Source of the DNA: a virus
Reading direction: 5' to 3' (one strand)
Length of the DNA stretch: 64,000 nt
IMG/VR virus record: IMGVR_UViG_3300032323_000670
Span: 51,977-115,976 of that record
Positions 28,263 to 39,093 of this stretch are shown here, piece after piece. The notes below the pieces were generated by a model that saw only the letters and a program-made list of their open reading frames with translations, was not told where the DNA came from and ran no database searches. Numbering within the stretch: position 1 is the stretch's first letter; each line of letters opens with the position of its first letter. A program made the translations under genes and the position numbers.

Positions 28263-31200
28263 TGTTTTTTACCTTTTTTACCTGTACAAAGTCCCTCTAA
28301 AAATTCATTAACTGTATCATCAACCGATTGATTTTTGGTATTTTCCATGTTATCTTTCAAACGTTGAGATACTTCAGTAGGAGTAGATTTAACCTCATTA
28401 TTAGCGGCATCAGATTGAGCTTTTACATCTGGATCTGGAGTTACTGGTGTTACTTCTTTCGCCATAGGGGATATAATGTTAGGTATCTGCTTTGCAGTAA
28501 AGGTACTGATTTCTTTACTATTAAACAAATCATCTTTGCTTTGAGTAGGTCCTCCATTTTCATTCAAGATAATTTTAGCTACCGTAATTCCATCTTCAGT
28601 TTTAGCTATTACCATTCCTGGGAATCTGCTAACGGTCAGATTAACCTGAACAATATCTCCAACACTTATCTCATTTATCTCTAATACATCTTTTAACAGT
28701 TCCTTTCTTTTAGCTAGTGCCTCCCTTACTTGGTCTGCAGTTAGGTTCTGTTGTTGAAGTATAGGATCTAATAAACCACGTGATCTAAGACCTTTTAATT
28801 CTGTATTAATAGCTTCAAGTTCAGATTTATTAGCAATGAAGATAGAATTCTTAAGATCCAGCATAGCGCTTGATACTTGAGGACCAGTTGTAGCCTTACC
28901 TTGAAGTATATCAAGTATACCTTTACCGCTAGGTGTAGGTATTACTTTACTTCGGCCAATCCCAGCCACAGCATTTTTATAGTTATCCTTACCTGTCTCT
29001 GTATAGTCATCTATAAGATCCGTGGTATCACTAACAAATGCTATATCTACTTGGTTAGAAGATGCTGCTTCATTGTTATCAAAGACTACTGTAAGTCCTT
29101 GTTTAGCAAGTTCTCTAGCTTGAGCCATAGTTTTAGTCCAAACCAAGTTAGTCATAACATATCTTAGAGTTGAGCTTAGACCCACAGGAACTCGATTTCC
29201 TTTAGCTGTTCTAATTACACTTATTGAATAGTTAAAAGCTTTAACTTTATCTGGAGTGAGTCCATTATCAATTACATTAACTATAGTTTCTGCTGCTGAT
29301 GAAAACTCATCAGTAATATCTGACTCAGCTAACTCTCTAAGTTTTTCTACTAGTTCATCACTAAACTCACCTGCTACCACTTTAGCATATATAACATTAC
29401 CGTATACAACACCCGGCATGTCAAATAACTTAGTGGTAGAATCTTTACTAGGACTAACATAAATAATCTTACCTTGAAGTTCAGGAGTAACTATAGACTT
29501 TGGAGCTTCTGTAGTAGTAGATGTTAGTTTAGTCAGATTCTTTTTCATGATCTGTCTACCGTCTTCTAGTAATACTTTATCTCCGCGGTCTTCTTTTATT
29601 ACACCTTCACCGTCTTTAAGAGTATTAACTTTAACTGTATCTCCTACATTAAGTGTAAGGTCTTCAAACTCCATCTGGGTTTGAGTACCTGTTTCACCTT
29701 GCTCAGTAGTTTCTTCAACAGGTTGAGTTTGAGTTTTAGATAGTGAACCGGGTCCATAAAAAGATTTAGCATCATATATTACATAAAAAGGATCCACCTT
29801 CTCAATACCAATTATATGATTTATAACTTTAACACCCTTAACCTCAGGATTTGATTTTTGAAAATCATTAAATAGAGATATGATAGCAGGATTAACGTTT
29901 GCTTTGTCAGCACTATCATACTCTGCATTAGGGTCATTCTTTATGTAAGAACCATTAGCTGGATTGTTAAACTTATAACCCTTTGCTTTAAGTTCTTCAT
30001 ACAACTCTTTTTCAGACTTGTTAGCATCTATAACTATAAATTTAGACTCATCTATTTCACCTGCAATAGGCTCTCCGTATCTTTTAACAAGAAATGGTGT
30101 AGTAGTAGATGATGCATTTAAACCATCTCCAAACTGACTGATCTGATCTTTACCTCTTTGGAAATTACCAAAATCAAAGTTTTGTGGAGCAACGCTTGTA
30201 TGATGGTATACAGTAACTATATTAGGTGCTTGTGCTGCCTTAGGTTGAGTACCTAATAAAGGACTAATGAGTTTATCATACTTATCATAGATCTGCTTAT
30301 ATAATTGACTCTCGAGAGGTGATAACTTACTCTTATCTAGTTTACCGTTTGCATCTTTATAGCTTTCTATATTAGGTATAGCATAAAGAAGCTCCGCCTG
30401 TTCTCTAGCTCTTAGATCAGCTACTACTTGCTCATTAGTTTCTTCAGTAGGTTGTTCTTCTGTTGTTTCAGTACCTTCTAAAGCAGCCAGCTCCGCATCA
30501 TACTTAGCATTGATAGCATCAGTTTTTTTACCTCCTCTGCTTTGTACTTCCTGTACTTCAGAGTACTCAAACTTATTAGGATTGATTACCTCATAAATCT
30601 TATCATTACTTAAATCTTTACTATACTCATTAGTGTAAGAACCTTTAGTATCAAGGTTGGTAACTTTAACTATCTTCTTATCTCCAGTGGTATGTATTTG
30701 AACTTCAAAAGTAGTTCCGTCATCTTCTGTGTATGTTCTTTTTTCCATTACCCCTAGCTCTTCTTGTCTTCTTCTTTCTATATCAGCTTTCTTAGTTTCT
30801 ATTTCAGATTGAGCAGGTGTTTCTGTAACTGGTCCTGCGCCCGTTAGCTCGTTAAGTCTTTCTTCAGATATAGGATTCTCAGGGTATTCAATAATTATAT
30901 TCTCTCTACCAGTAATGTCATAGATATCTGTACTACCGGGACCTTTTACATACATAGTATATTTACCCTTTCCATCTATCTGGAACTTCACTGATGTGAA
31001 TGTCTTACCAGTCTTAGTTACCTTAAGGGGAAAGATTACAATGTTTTTTACATCTATACCGAATACTTGTTTAAGTAACTCTCTATATGCGTTCTGTTGT
31101 GCCTCATCATCAGACTTATAGAAGTATACTTTAAACCCATATTTACCGTCTAGTTCTTGGAATTGAGGATTGTTTCTGAATTCTTTTAACTTTTCAAGTT

Positions 31201-34200
31201 GTTCAGGTGATACTCTTTTACCGTCTATTACTGTATCAATGTTATTTTCTGATTTGTTTATAGCATCTTTAACTTCAGGCCATTCTGCGCCAAACATATT
31301 CTCCAGTGCTTCTTCAGCTTTATACTGCAGTCTTCTGTCTTGAGTAGATGTCTTTAAGTCAATGATAAATACCTCACCTAAACTGTTAAAAGCTAATACG
31401 TCAATACTACCAGCTACATTTACAGGTTTGCCATCAGTTCCTATTTTAGGACCTAATACTCCATATAGGGTAGGTATACGGGCATCAACTCTTAAACCAA
31501 GAGATTTGATTTGTCTTTGTACAGTTCTGAAACTATCAAAAAGCTCATTCAACATTGCATCAGAGAATATAGCTGACGGGTACTGTTGTCTAAGTGAGTT
31601 ATATCTAGTTTTAAAATCAACTATGTTAGTGATCTCATTACTTAAGTAATCTCTTAGAAGTTCATCAATTACAGTTCCTCTATCCGCTGCTCCTGGAGCA
31701 AAGTCACCTTTATCTTTAACTACATTAGATACACGCTCATGTCTTGTACCAGGTATTTCATTACCGTATACATCAGCTTTAGCATACCAACTGTCTATGA
31801 CTTTACCCTTGTCATCTTTAAGTTCAAATACTTTAAAACCAGCTTTCTCTAACTTTATCTTAAGATCTTTAATAGCATTTTCTACAACAGCTTCTGCTGG
31901 TAAAAACTCATCAAATTCTATTTCAACATCTCCACTCTTTCTTCTTAGAGTTATCTTCTTTTTACGTTTCTCTTTGATGATTTCTTCTACCTCAGCTTCC
32001 CCCATGTTATTCATCTCAGCTACGGTGTAACCAAGATCTGTTATAACTCTTTTTCTTTCTTCTTCAGTAAGAGCGGGTACAGCAGCTGCACCTTGTTTAG
32101 CTACAGTCTGTTTTACTTTCTCAGCTTGATACTTCTTTCTTATATCTGCTGCTAATGGAGAAGTTAGTTTCCATGACTCATAGTTCATACCTAGTCTTTC
32201 ACTAGGATCTAGTTCACTTAGTGCTTGTTGGAAACCTTCTTTTAATAATTCTTCTAGTGCGGGTTCTTCTTCAGTTGTTACCTCTTCAGTCACCTCAGTC
32301 TCTTCAGCTGTAAGGTTTGGAGCTACACCAGGTTGTGATAACTTATTTGTAATAACAATAACAGCTTCATCATAAACAGATGGTGCTCTTTTATTACCAA
32401 ATAGTCTTCTGAGTAAAGTCTTTATCTCATTTATAAATGTATCCCATAGAGTCTTAGACTCTTCAGTTTGTTCAGTAAGATTATCTGTAAAAGGAAGACT
32501 TTCTAACTTCTGTTGTAATAGAGGACTCGTCATTACTTCTGCAACAAATCCTTCATTACTAGCTAATGCTAATGATAACAAAGTTTTTTCTACAGGATCT
32601 TTTGTATCTGCTTCCAGTTTAGCTCTAAGATTAGTTATAGCATTTGCAAATGCAGAGTCTGTTTGTAATGATTCTGATACAATCTTTTGCATCATAGCAT
32701 TCATTATAGAAAACTCAATAGGTACAACACCTATGTTATACCCTTCTGAACTAAATCTAGGATCTACAATGATACCGTTCTGGTCATCAAACGTACTATT
32801 AGTATGATGATCCATTTTAAATGTTACCTGTGTACCAACTGGTACCATTCCTGATAAAATCTGAGCTAGCTTCTTTAAATCTTTTTCTGCAAACTTGCTA
32901 TTGATAACAGCTTGTAAAACTTGACGAGCATCAACTTGTGTTGTTTGTGATGTAGGATCAAAACCAAACTCTTTACCTAGTTCATTTACAGTTCTTTTAT
33001 CATCTTTCAGCTTATCCCTAAATGACTGAAGATTACCTTCAACCTGTTTGATGTAACGCTTTCCAGTCTCTTCAAAGTAAGCTTCATCATACTCATCTAC
33101 TAAGGCCATGATGCCTTTATACTCTTCACTACCAAGCTCTATCTTTTCTAAAGTATCAGCGCTATAAAATGTAACAGGTATCTCATTATCATCTAAGAAA
33201 GCTTGTGCTTCATCTGGATCTACAAAAGCATTAAATTTTTCAAATAGATCATTCAAAAAGTTATTAGTTAAATACTTCTTTTTGTATGTAGCTAATGACT
33301 CTTTTAACTTTTCTTTTCTTACTGCCATTGCAGCTTTCATTGCATTTGCCACACGCCCCTTCATTTGAGCAAATTGTTGTGGATTAGCAAAAGCATTTAT
33401 AGCGTTAGCATATTCAGCTCTATCACCAAATAATTTCCAGTAATCTCTATATGCCTGATATGTTTTTTCAATGTCTTTATCTAATACAACTTGACCATTC
33501 TGTTCAGCAAGTAACTTGATATGATTAAAGAAGCTGTCTTTAAATAATGCTTCTGTTTCTTCAAGTACCTTAGAGTTTTCTGCAAAAGATTCTTCATTTT
33601 GAGAAACCTTTTGAGTAGTAAGATACTGACCTAAGTATAACCGAGAGAGTCCTGATAGAGACTCAAGGCTTTGTTTCTTTTTAGTAAGTTGTTCTTTTTT
33701 AGCAGCATTCTCAGGTCTATCACCTAATGCCTCAATCTCTTTAGTAAGCATCTCTACTTCAGCAAGCATGCCTGGTCTAAGAATAGGAGCTTCTGATGAA
33801 GGCATACCAATTGAGAACAAAGGTGCAAAGTCTGTTACATTAGCATTCTTGAAAGGTAATGAGTTTGTAAAATCATTATATATACTTTCCATACGTCCTG
33901 CTACAAACTTAAAGTGTATGTCATTGCTGATCATTACACTTCTCATTTGTTCAAACGCTAAATAGTCTTCAGGTTCATCTTTTAAAGAATGCGGATTTAT
34001 AGTATTCTCATACTCTTCATACACATCTCTAATCTCATTTGTTCTTGCTATAACTTTTTCAAGTCTTTCTTGAACGGTTCCTTTTTCTGCAGCGGGGTCT
34101 TCACCAAATGCTTCTTGTAATTCTTCTTTACTTAAATTTCTTAGACCTTTAAGCTGATCTTGGAATATATCAAATCTACCAGCATTCAATAACTGAATAC

Positions 34201-36070
34201 TATGACTTACTAAAGATGCATCTCTGGTGTCTCTAGCAAATTTACCATCTCCGTCTAATGCAGCTTGTTCTCCAGCAATAGCCAAGTCTCTTTGTATCTT
34301 AAGATCTTTCTCTAATGCATTAAAATATGCAATAGGATCTTTAGTTACCTCGTTCATTGCCTCAAGAGTCTTCTGATCAAACTCAAGCTCTCTGTCTATT
34401 TGGGCTTGGTAAGGATTCTCTTTACCTGCGTTTGAAGGATCAGCTGAAAACTTCTGAGCTTGATTCTTAAGCTTCTTCATTCTTACAGCATCATATCCTT
34501 TATAGAATGCACTCTGAGTCATTGTCATTGGCCCAGCCATCAAAAATCCAGACAAGAAAGTTTCAAGACCTTGATTAGATGCTTGTGACTTAAGACCGCT
34601 CTCCATCATTGTACGGAAATAGCCTGAGCCCGCTAAGTTTGGATTATTATATGTATTTACAAAATAGTCTGTAATACCTTTTCCTACAGCTTCTTGATAA
34701 ACCTCTTGTGTACCTTCCATTAAGTTAGCAGACAGATAGTTAAGTCCACCTTTACCTAAATTCTTAGGATTGAATACATGTTTATAATAAGCACGTTTAG
34801 TATATTTAGAAGCACCTTTTAACATAGAGTGTGGATCTACACCCATCTTTTTCCAATCCTTATTAAATATGAATGTAGCTTTACTTTTACCGGCTGCCTT
34901 TTCTAAATTCTTTAAACCTGGTATACCTTTAAGCGCTTTATCTAATACAATCTTATTGGATACATAGATACCAGCTATGTTAGCTTGACTAGATAAATAA
35001 CCTGCTTTAGTAGCTTGTGCTGCTATAGATTGTGCTTCAGCTAAGTTTGGTTCTCTACCGTTATCTTTTCTAAACTTAGCCATCAGTTGGTTAGCTACAT
35101 TATTCTGTGCTGTACCACCTTCCATTTTAGCTTCAGAGGTAACAGCATTTATCTCACGTAAGTCTCTATAAAAAGTACCAAAAGCTTTAGAAGTTTTAGC
35201 CATATTATCTAGAGAGTCCCATTTAGCAGCAGCTTTTCCTGTCTTTGTAAGTAAAGATGTTGTTTGACTAAGTGGTAAAAACTCTCTTACTCCACCTGCT
35301 GCTGTTTTAGCAATTTTCCAAGCTTGTCTAGCATCATCAACCTTAGTTAACATTTTAAGTGCTCTGAAAGCTCTACCTACATTTGTTCCTGTTCTGGCAA
35401 TTGCACCTACTGTTGCTGCACCACCGGTTGGTAATGCACCTACTGTCCCAGCAAAAAATAATGCTACTTCTTCAGCTAAGATCTCAGCCATCACACCATA
35501 AGTGTAACCAGCATTAACTCCAAAGTTTATTGCTTTAGCACCAAACCCTTCTCTACTAGATGAACCAATAGACATGAGTCTTTCCATATCCTCTGCCTCT
35601 TCTGTATTAGGTTTATCAGAAAGGAAACTTCCCCAGTTAGTAAATGTACTTGAAGCTCCTAGTCCCGCTAAACGTAAAGCTGTTCTTCCTCCTCTTGCTG
35701 CATCATTCCATAATGAAGAATTGTTATTATAAAACTCTTCATTGTTTCTAAATGGACTAAAACCTAACTGCTTGAATTTACCGTGTGCGTAATATCTTTC
35801 AAAGTTCTGACCGTAATGAGAAGAATTATAGGTAGTAAGTTTATTATACTTGTTTTCATCTGGCTTATACAGATCTAACATCATTCCATTAAGACGAGCT
35901 ACTTTTTGATCTACATAAGACATGCCAGCAGGCTTAGGGTTAGCTCCTGTTTTAGGAGTACCCGCCATCTTCTGAGCATTAGTAGAAATAGGTTCAGGGG
36001 TTAACTTACTACGTGTAGGAAGATTTTGAGCAGATTGTTGCCCAGTATTTGTGTTTTCTTCTAAAGCCAT
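28259..36070 (-). CDS. giant virion (cargo) protein with PD-(D/E)XK nuclease and ART-like domains
   Basis: 2603 residues. The N-terminal third contains a glycine/alanine-rich hydrophobic region (about 180-230, VALFFAGTVGALPTGGAATV) and a EGTQEVYQEAVGKGI segment of the kind seen in internal crAss-like virion proteins. At about 1480-1640 there is a nuclease-like domain: RGTVIDELLRDYL, then VAGSIDVLAFNSLGEVFIIDLKTS, whose two acidic residues plus DLK form a PD-(D/E)XK site. At about 1950-2110 VTVYHHTSVAPQNFDF begins an ADP-ribosyltransferase-like fold, followed near residue 2140 by a small barrel-like NVGDTVKVNTLKDGEG. It is the first of three giant genes joined by ATGA overlaps. A packaged, ejected protein is the likeliest role; the nuclease could attack host DNA or process phage DNA. 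Confidence 0.78.
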   Translation of the reverse strand: MALEENTNTGQQSAQNLPTRSKLTPEPISTNAQKMAGTPKTGANPKPAGMSYVDQKVARLNGMMLDLYKPDENKYNKLTTYNSSHYGQNFERYYAHGKFKQLGFSPFRNNEEFYNNNSSLWNDAARGGRTALRLAGLGASSTFTNWGSFLSDKPNTEEAEDMERLMSIGSSSREGFGAKAINFGVNAGYTYGVMAEILAEEVALFFAGTVGALPTGGAATVGAIARTGTNVGRAFRALKMLTKVDDARQAWKIAKTAAGGVREFLPLSQTTSLLTKTGKAAAKWDSLDNMAKTSKAFGTFYRDLREINAVTSEAKMEGGTAQNNVANQLMAKFRKDNGREPNLAEAQSIAAQATKAGYLSSQANIAGIYVSNKIVLDKALKGIPGLKNLEKAAGKSKATFIFNKDWKKMGVDPHSMLKGASKYTKRAYYKHVFNPKNLGKGGLNYLSANLMEGTQEVYQEAVGKGITDYFVNTYNNPNLAGSGYFRTMMESGLKSQASNQGLETFLSGFLMAGPMTMTQSAFYKGYDAVRMKKLKNQAQKFSADPSNAGKENPYQAQIDRELEFDQKTLEAMNEVTKDPIAYFNALEKDLKIQRDLAIAGEQAALDGDGKFARDTRDASLVSHSIQLLNAGRFDIFQDQLKGLRNLSKEELQEAFGEDPAAEKGTVQERLEKVIARTNEIRDVYEEYENTINPHSLKDEPEDYLAFEQMRSVMISNDIHFKFVAGRMESIYNDFTNSLPFKNANVTDFAPLFSIGMPSSEAPILRPGMLAEVEMLTKEIEALGDRPENAAKKEQLTKKKQSLESLSGLSRLYLGQYLTTQKVSQNEESFAENSKVLEETEALFKDSFFNHIKLLAEQNGQVVLDKDIEKTYQAYRDYWKLFGDRAEYANAINAFANPQQFAQMKGRVANAMKAAMAVRKEKLKESLATYKKKYLTNNFLNDLFEKFNAFVDPDEAQAFLDDNEIPVTFYSADTLEKIELGSEEYKGIMALVDEYDEAYFEETGKRYIKQVEGNLQSFRDKLKDDKRTVNELGKEFGFDPTSQTTQVDARQVLQAVINSKFAEKDLKKLAQILSGMVPVGTQVTFKMDHHTNSTFDDQNGIIVDPRFSSEGYNIGVVPIEFSIMNAMMQKIVSESLQTDSAFANAITNLRAKLEADTKDPVEKTLLSLALASNEGFVAEVMTSPLLQQKLESLPFTDNLTEQTEESKTLWDTFINEIKTLLRRLFGNKRAPSVYDEAVIVITNKLSQPGVAPNLTAEETEVTEEVTTEEEPALEELLKEGFQQALSELDPSERLGMNYESWKLTSPLAADIRKKYQAEKVKQTVAKQGAAAVPALTEEERKRVITDLGYTVAEMNNMGEAEVEEIIKEKRKKKITLRRKSGDVEIEFDEFLPAEAVVENAIKDLKIKLEKAGFKVFELKDDKGKVIDSWYAKADVYGNEIPGTRHERVSNVVKDKGDFAPGAADRGTVIDELLRDYLSNEITNIVDFKTRYNSLRQQYPSAIFSDAMLNELFDSFRTVQRQIKSLGLRVDARIPTLYGVLGPKIGTDGKPVNVAGSIDVLAFNSLGEVFIIDLKTSTQDRRLQYKAEEALENMFGAEWPEVKDAINKSENNIDTVIDGKRVSPEQLEKLKEFRNNPQFQELDGKYGFKVYFYKSDDEAQQNAYRELLKQVFGIDVKNIVIFPLKVTKTGKTFTSVKFQIDGKGKYTMYVKGPGSTDIYDITGRENIIIEYPENPISEERLNELTGAGPVTETPAQSEIETKKADIERRRQEELGVMEKRTYTEDDGTTFEVQIHTTGDKKIVKVTNLDTKGSYTNEYSKDLSNDKIYEVINPNKFEYSEVQEVQSRGGKKTDAINAKYDAELAALEGTETTEEQPTEETNEQVVADLRAREQAELLYAIPNIESYKDANGKLDKSKLSPLESQLYKQIYDKYDKLISPLLGTQPKAAQAPNIVTVYHHTSVAPQNFDFGNFQRGKDQISQFGDGLNASSTTTPFLVKRYGEPIAGEIDESKFIVIDANKSEKELYEELKAKGYKFNNPANGSYIKNDPNAEYDSADKANVNPAIISLFNDFQKSNPEVKGVKVINHIIGIEKVDPFYVIYDAKSFYGPGSLSKTQTQPVEETTEQGETGTQTQMEFEDLTLNVGDTVKVNTLKDGEGVIKEDRGDKVLLEDGRQIMKKNLTKLTSTTTEAPKSIVTPELQGKIIYVSPSKDSTTKLFDMPGVVYGNVIYAKVVAGEFSDELVEKLRELAESDITDEFSSAAETIVNVIDNGLTPDKVKAFNYSISVIRTAKGNRVPVGLSSTLRYVMTNLVWTKTMAQARELAKQGLTVVFDNNEAASSNQVDIAFVSDTTDLIDDYTETGKDNYKNAVAGIGRSKVIPTPSGKGILDILQGKATTGPQVSSAMLDLKNSIFIANKSELEAINTELKGLRSRGLLDPILQQQNLTADQVREALAKRKELLKDVLEINEISVGDIVQVNLTVSRFPGMVIAKTEDGITVAKIILNENGGPTQSKDDLFNSKEISTFTAKQIPNIISPMAKEVTPVTPDPDVKAQSDAANNEVKSTPTEVSQRLKDNMENTKNQSVDDTVNEFLEGLCTGKKGKKQ

Positions 36071-36094
36071 AATCTAAATAGTGTTATACTTTAC

Positions 36095-39019
36095 TTACTG
36101 TAAACCTCTTATGGTTCTTAAGTTATCATTAGCCGTAGCTTGCAACATCATATTTGCTTTTAAAACTAATCTATCAAAGTCAGCATCAGTAGGTAATATG
36201 TCAAATGCTCCTAATCCACCATTAGATAATTGAGCTGGCTCAAAAGTTTTAGTTTCTGGATTATAAATCTTCATATTACTATTAAACAGGATAGACCCAT
36301 CTGCATTCTTACTTAGGGTAATTGAACCTGCGGATTTCTCATAAGCATTAATAGTATAAGAACCTTTCATGTTAAAGATAGCTTCTTGTGGTGAACCATC
36401 TAATTGCTTAAAGAAATTAGAATTGACATCCTTCCTATCCATTACAACAGTAATCTCATTACCTTCTATACCTTTTGTAAAACCGGCTGAACTATCACTT
36501 CCTGCATTTGCTTTTAAGTAAGCATCAGATATTTTAAAAGTTACACCAACTTGATCAGGATTACCTGCTACTATAGCAGTACGAGTTACACTCATCACAG
36601 GCCTATTAGCATCTGTACCTTTATACTGTGTACTGAACGCATCTCTTAAAGTTTGATCTAGTATTTTTCTTGCTGACATTGAACTTTCATCATCAACATC
36701 TATATCAAGATCATCAGCTGTAAGAGCTCCTACGCCTCCAAATACAACTTTATTATTAGCAAAAGAAGCATCAGCTAATGCTTTAGCTATATCACCTCTA
36801 TATAATTCTCTAATCTTTTCACGAGTACCACCTAAAACTTTTGTTCCATCTTCAAGAGTTACAACTTGTACATCAGCTGGATCTAGTGTATACATCTTAT
36901 TCTTTACAGCAAAACCTTCCTCACCTTCACCACCCATTGTACCGTATGGTGTTTTTAAAGTTACCTTACCGCTGTTAAAGGTTTCTTTGTGTTTTTCTTT
37001 TAATCTTTCATATGCATCATCGCCATCTTCCATAAAGGTATCCATTGCTAATGCGCCAAGCGTACCAATACCTGAAAGATACATCAAGTTATTATCAAGA
37101 GCAGTTCTTATATTATGTCTTTTTTCCCATTCTTTTACAAATGAAGATTCACTTCTTATATTTCCCGACTCATCATAAAATAAATCTACATCTGTTACAC
37201 CTTCAGCAATCATTTGGTTTCTTACAGCAGCATTATTAGCAGTTTTAGCATCTCTTTGAGAAGCAACAAGTTGACGATTATCACTTATCTGCTGTGTAAT
37301 ATTACCCAGCTCTGTCATTAACTCAGGGCTATCTATAAACAAGCCATTACCACTAGTTGCTACTAAACCATCTAGATTAGATTCAGTGTTCTTTCTAGCC
37401 TCAGCTATCTTTTTAATATTTCCATATATACCTTGACCATCTTTTGTTGAAAGTAAATCGTTAAGGCTATAGTCTTCAAGACTTTTACTGGTTATACTTT
37501 CTAATGCTTGTTTTGCAACAGCTCTTTGACTTTCTGATTTATTAGGATCATTAGCAACCTGCTGCAAAGCATTTTTCATCTTAGTTATTCTCTGATTACT
37601 AAGAGCATCTAGATTAGATTCATTTTCAGAAAAAACTGTTTCTATTTTTTGTTGCATGTCATAATCACCTGGTGTGACATTCTGACCGCCTGTTACATCA
37701 ATACCATCTGTACCATATGCTTGCGCCATTAGAGCTTTTTCAGCAGCTTCCTCTTCTTTTTCTTTCTTCTTAGCAGCTGCATCAAGAGATGCTTTATAAC
37801 CAATTTCAGACATTCTAAGACCATGTTCAAAATTAGCAAGAGCATACTTATCTTCAGTCATCTCTTGCTCCATGGTGTTCATAGCATAACTTGTAGCAGC
37901 GCCCTCCATATCATTAAATAATAACTCATTTGCTGTAGCTGCATCAATTCTTTGACGTAATGCTTGAACGCTCATGTTTTGGTAATCAATACCGTCTGTA
38001 TTATTTAATGAATCTGTAGCCATCGTACCTACAGCTTGAGCATTTGCTGCTTCTTCAGGTAAACCGTTAAGCATGTTTATAAATGCAGCATCAACCTCAT
38101 CATTAAGAGGTACATTCTTAGTTACTTCTTCTCCTACCTTTTGTTGATTATCAATCTGCTTTAACTGTTTTTCAGACTGTTGTTTAAGGGCAAGCATAGT
38201 CTGGTTGATTGTCTTAGCTTGATTAAATAGATATTCTTTCTCTGCAGCTAGTTTATCACCACCAAACTTTTCAGTATTAGCATATGTATAATCTTTTCTT
38301 TGCAAGTAAGCCTGTGTATTATACATTGCTGTAGTAGCAGGATCATTAGCAGAAAGTCTTATGAAAGCTTCAGTAAGACCGGTAACCATAGCAGGACCGT
38401 TCTTTGTAGTTATACGATATCTACCATCAGGAGTAAAGTCAATAGTCTTAATGTTAAAGCCCATATCCTTTGCAAAGTCCATAGCTTTCTTATATACATC
38501 TACGTAAGGAGTATAGGTAGGATTTTGAAAACCTAAAGATTCTTCAAGAGATGCATCCACAAAGTCTGCTCTCTGATAGTCTAATGCTCTTACACCACCA
38601 TCCCAGTATTTACCTCCACACTTCTTCTCATCAGTACAGTTTAAAAAGTACTGCGCCTTACCTTGCTCATCTCTATAAGTTCTGGTAAAAGACATGTCTT
38701 TTAACATGTACTTATCATCTATAAGTGGTTGGAAGATCTTACCAGCTGCGTTTACATTTTCACTGCGTGATAGATCAAGACCGGATACCTTTTGTATATT
38801 AGTCTGAATCTTATTAAAGAAGTCATCTCTTCTTTCAATATTATCACCTCTACTTAACTCAGAGTTAAGCAAAGTCCCGTACATGTTACTGATCTTATCA
38901 TAACCGGCCTGATACTGAGCCTGCTTGGTTTCAAGCACACCTTGGTAAAAATTCAGGTCCGGTTTAAATGGTTGGATCTGCGGGATATAATCGGTTACGC
39001 CTTGTAAGTAAGTTGCCAT
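36095..39019 (-). CDS. conserved crAss-like internal virion/cargo protein
   Basis: 974 residues. The opening MATYLQGVTDYIPQIQPFKP followed by DLNFYQGVLETKQAQYQAGY is recognisable as the start of a virion protein conserved upstream of the giant genes in crAss-like phages. The remainder is long charged helices (e.g. a Glu/Lys/Ala run near 420) separated by small globular parts. No enzyme motif was found. AT-rich, SD-less leader bases precede the ATG (TTAGTATATT about 15-25 bases upstream). It is presumably packed in the capsid or the tail barrel and ejected ahead of the DNA. Confidence 0.75.
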   Translation of the reverse strand: MATYLQGVTDYIPQIQPFKPDLNFYQGVLETKQAQYQAGYDKISNMYGTLLNSELSRGDNIERRDDFFNKIQTNIQKVSGLDLSRSENVNAAGKIFQPLIDDKYMLKDMSFTRTYRDEQGKAQYFLNCTDEKKCGGKYWDGGVRALDYQRADFVDASLEESLGFQNPTYTPYVDVYKKAMDFAKDMGFNIKTIDFTPDGRYRITTKNGPAMVTGLTEAFIRLSANDPATTAMYNTQAYLQRKDYTYANTEKFGGDKLAAEKEYLFNQAKTINQTMLALKQQSEKQLKQIDNQQKVGEEVTKNVPLNDEVDAAFINMLNGLPEEAANAQAVGTMATDSLNNTDGIDYQNMSVQALRQRIDAATANELLFNDMEGAATSYAMNTMEQEMTEDKYALANFEHGLRMSEIGYKASLDAAAKKKEKEEEAAEKALMAQAYGTDGIDVTGGQNVTPGDYDMQQKIETVFSENESNLDALSNQRITKMKNALQQVANDPNKSESQRAVAKQALESITSKSLEDYSLNDLLSTKDGQGIYGNIKKIAEARKNTESNLDGLVATSGNGLFIDSPELMTELGNITQQISDNRQLVASQRDAKTANNAAVRNQMIAEGVTDVDLFYDESGNIRSESSFVKEWEKRHNIRTALDNNLMYLSGIGTLGALAMDTFMEDGDDAYERLKEKHKETFNSGKVTLKTPYGTMGGEGEEGFAVKNKMYTLDPADVQVVTLEDGTKVLGGTREKIRELYRGDIAKALADASFANNKVVFGGVGALTADDLDIDVDDESSMSARKILDQTLRDAFSTQYKGTDANRPVMSVTRTAIVAGNPDQVGVTFKISDAYLKANAGSDSSAGFTKGIEGNEITVVMDRKDVNSNFFKQLDGSPQEAIFNMKGSYTINAYEKSAGSITLSKNADGSILFNSNMKIYNPETKTFEPAQLSNGGLGAFDILPTDADFDRLVLKANMMLQATANDNLRTIRGLQ

Positions 39020-39093
39020 AGTTTATAATGTAAATATACTAATAAAATCTGAGAAGTTTATAAAATTGTTTAAGTTTAAACTTTTAAGATTTA

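Noticed and set aside
39050-39090. AAGTTTAAACTT palindrome between two cargo genes as a terminator
   Set aside because: The stem is short and purely A/T apart from two G-C pairs with no strong T-tract; it is unlikely to terminate transcription and may be chance.
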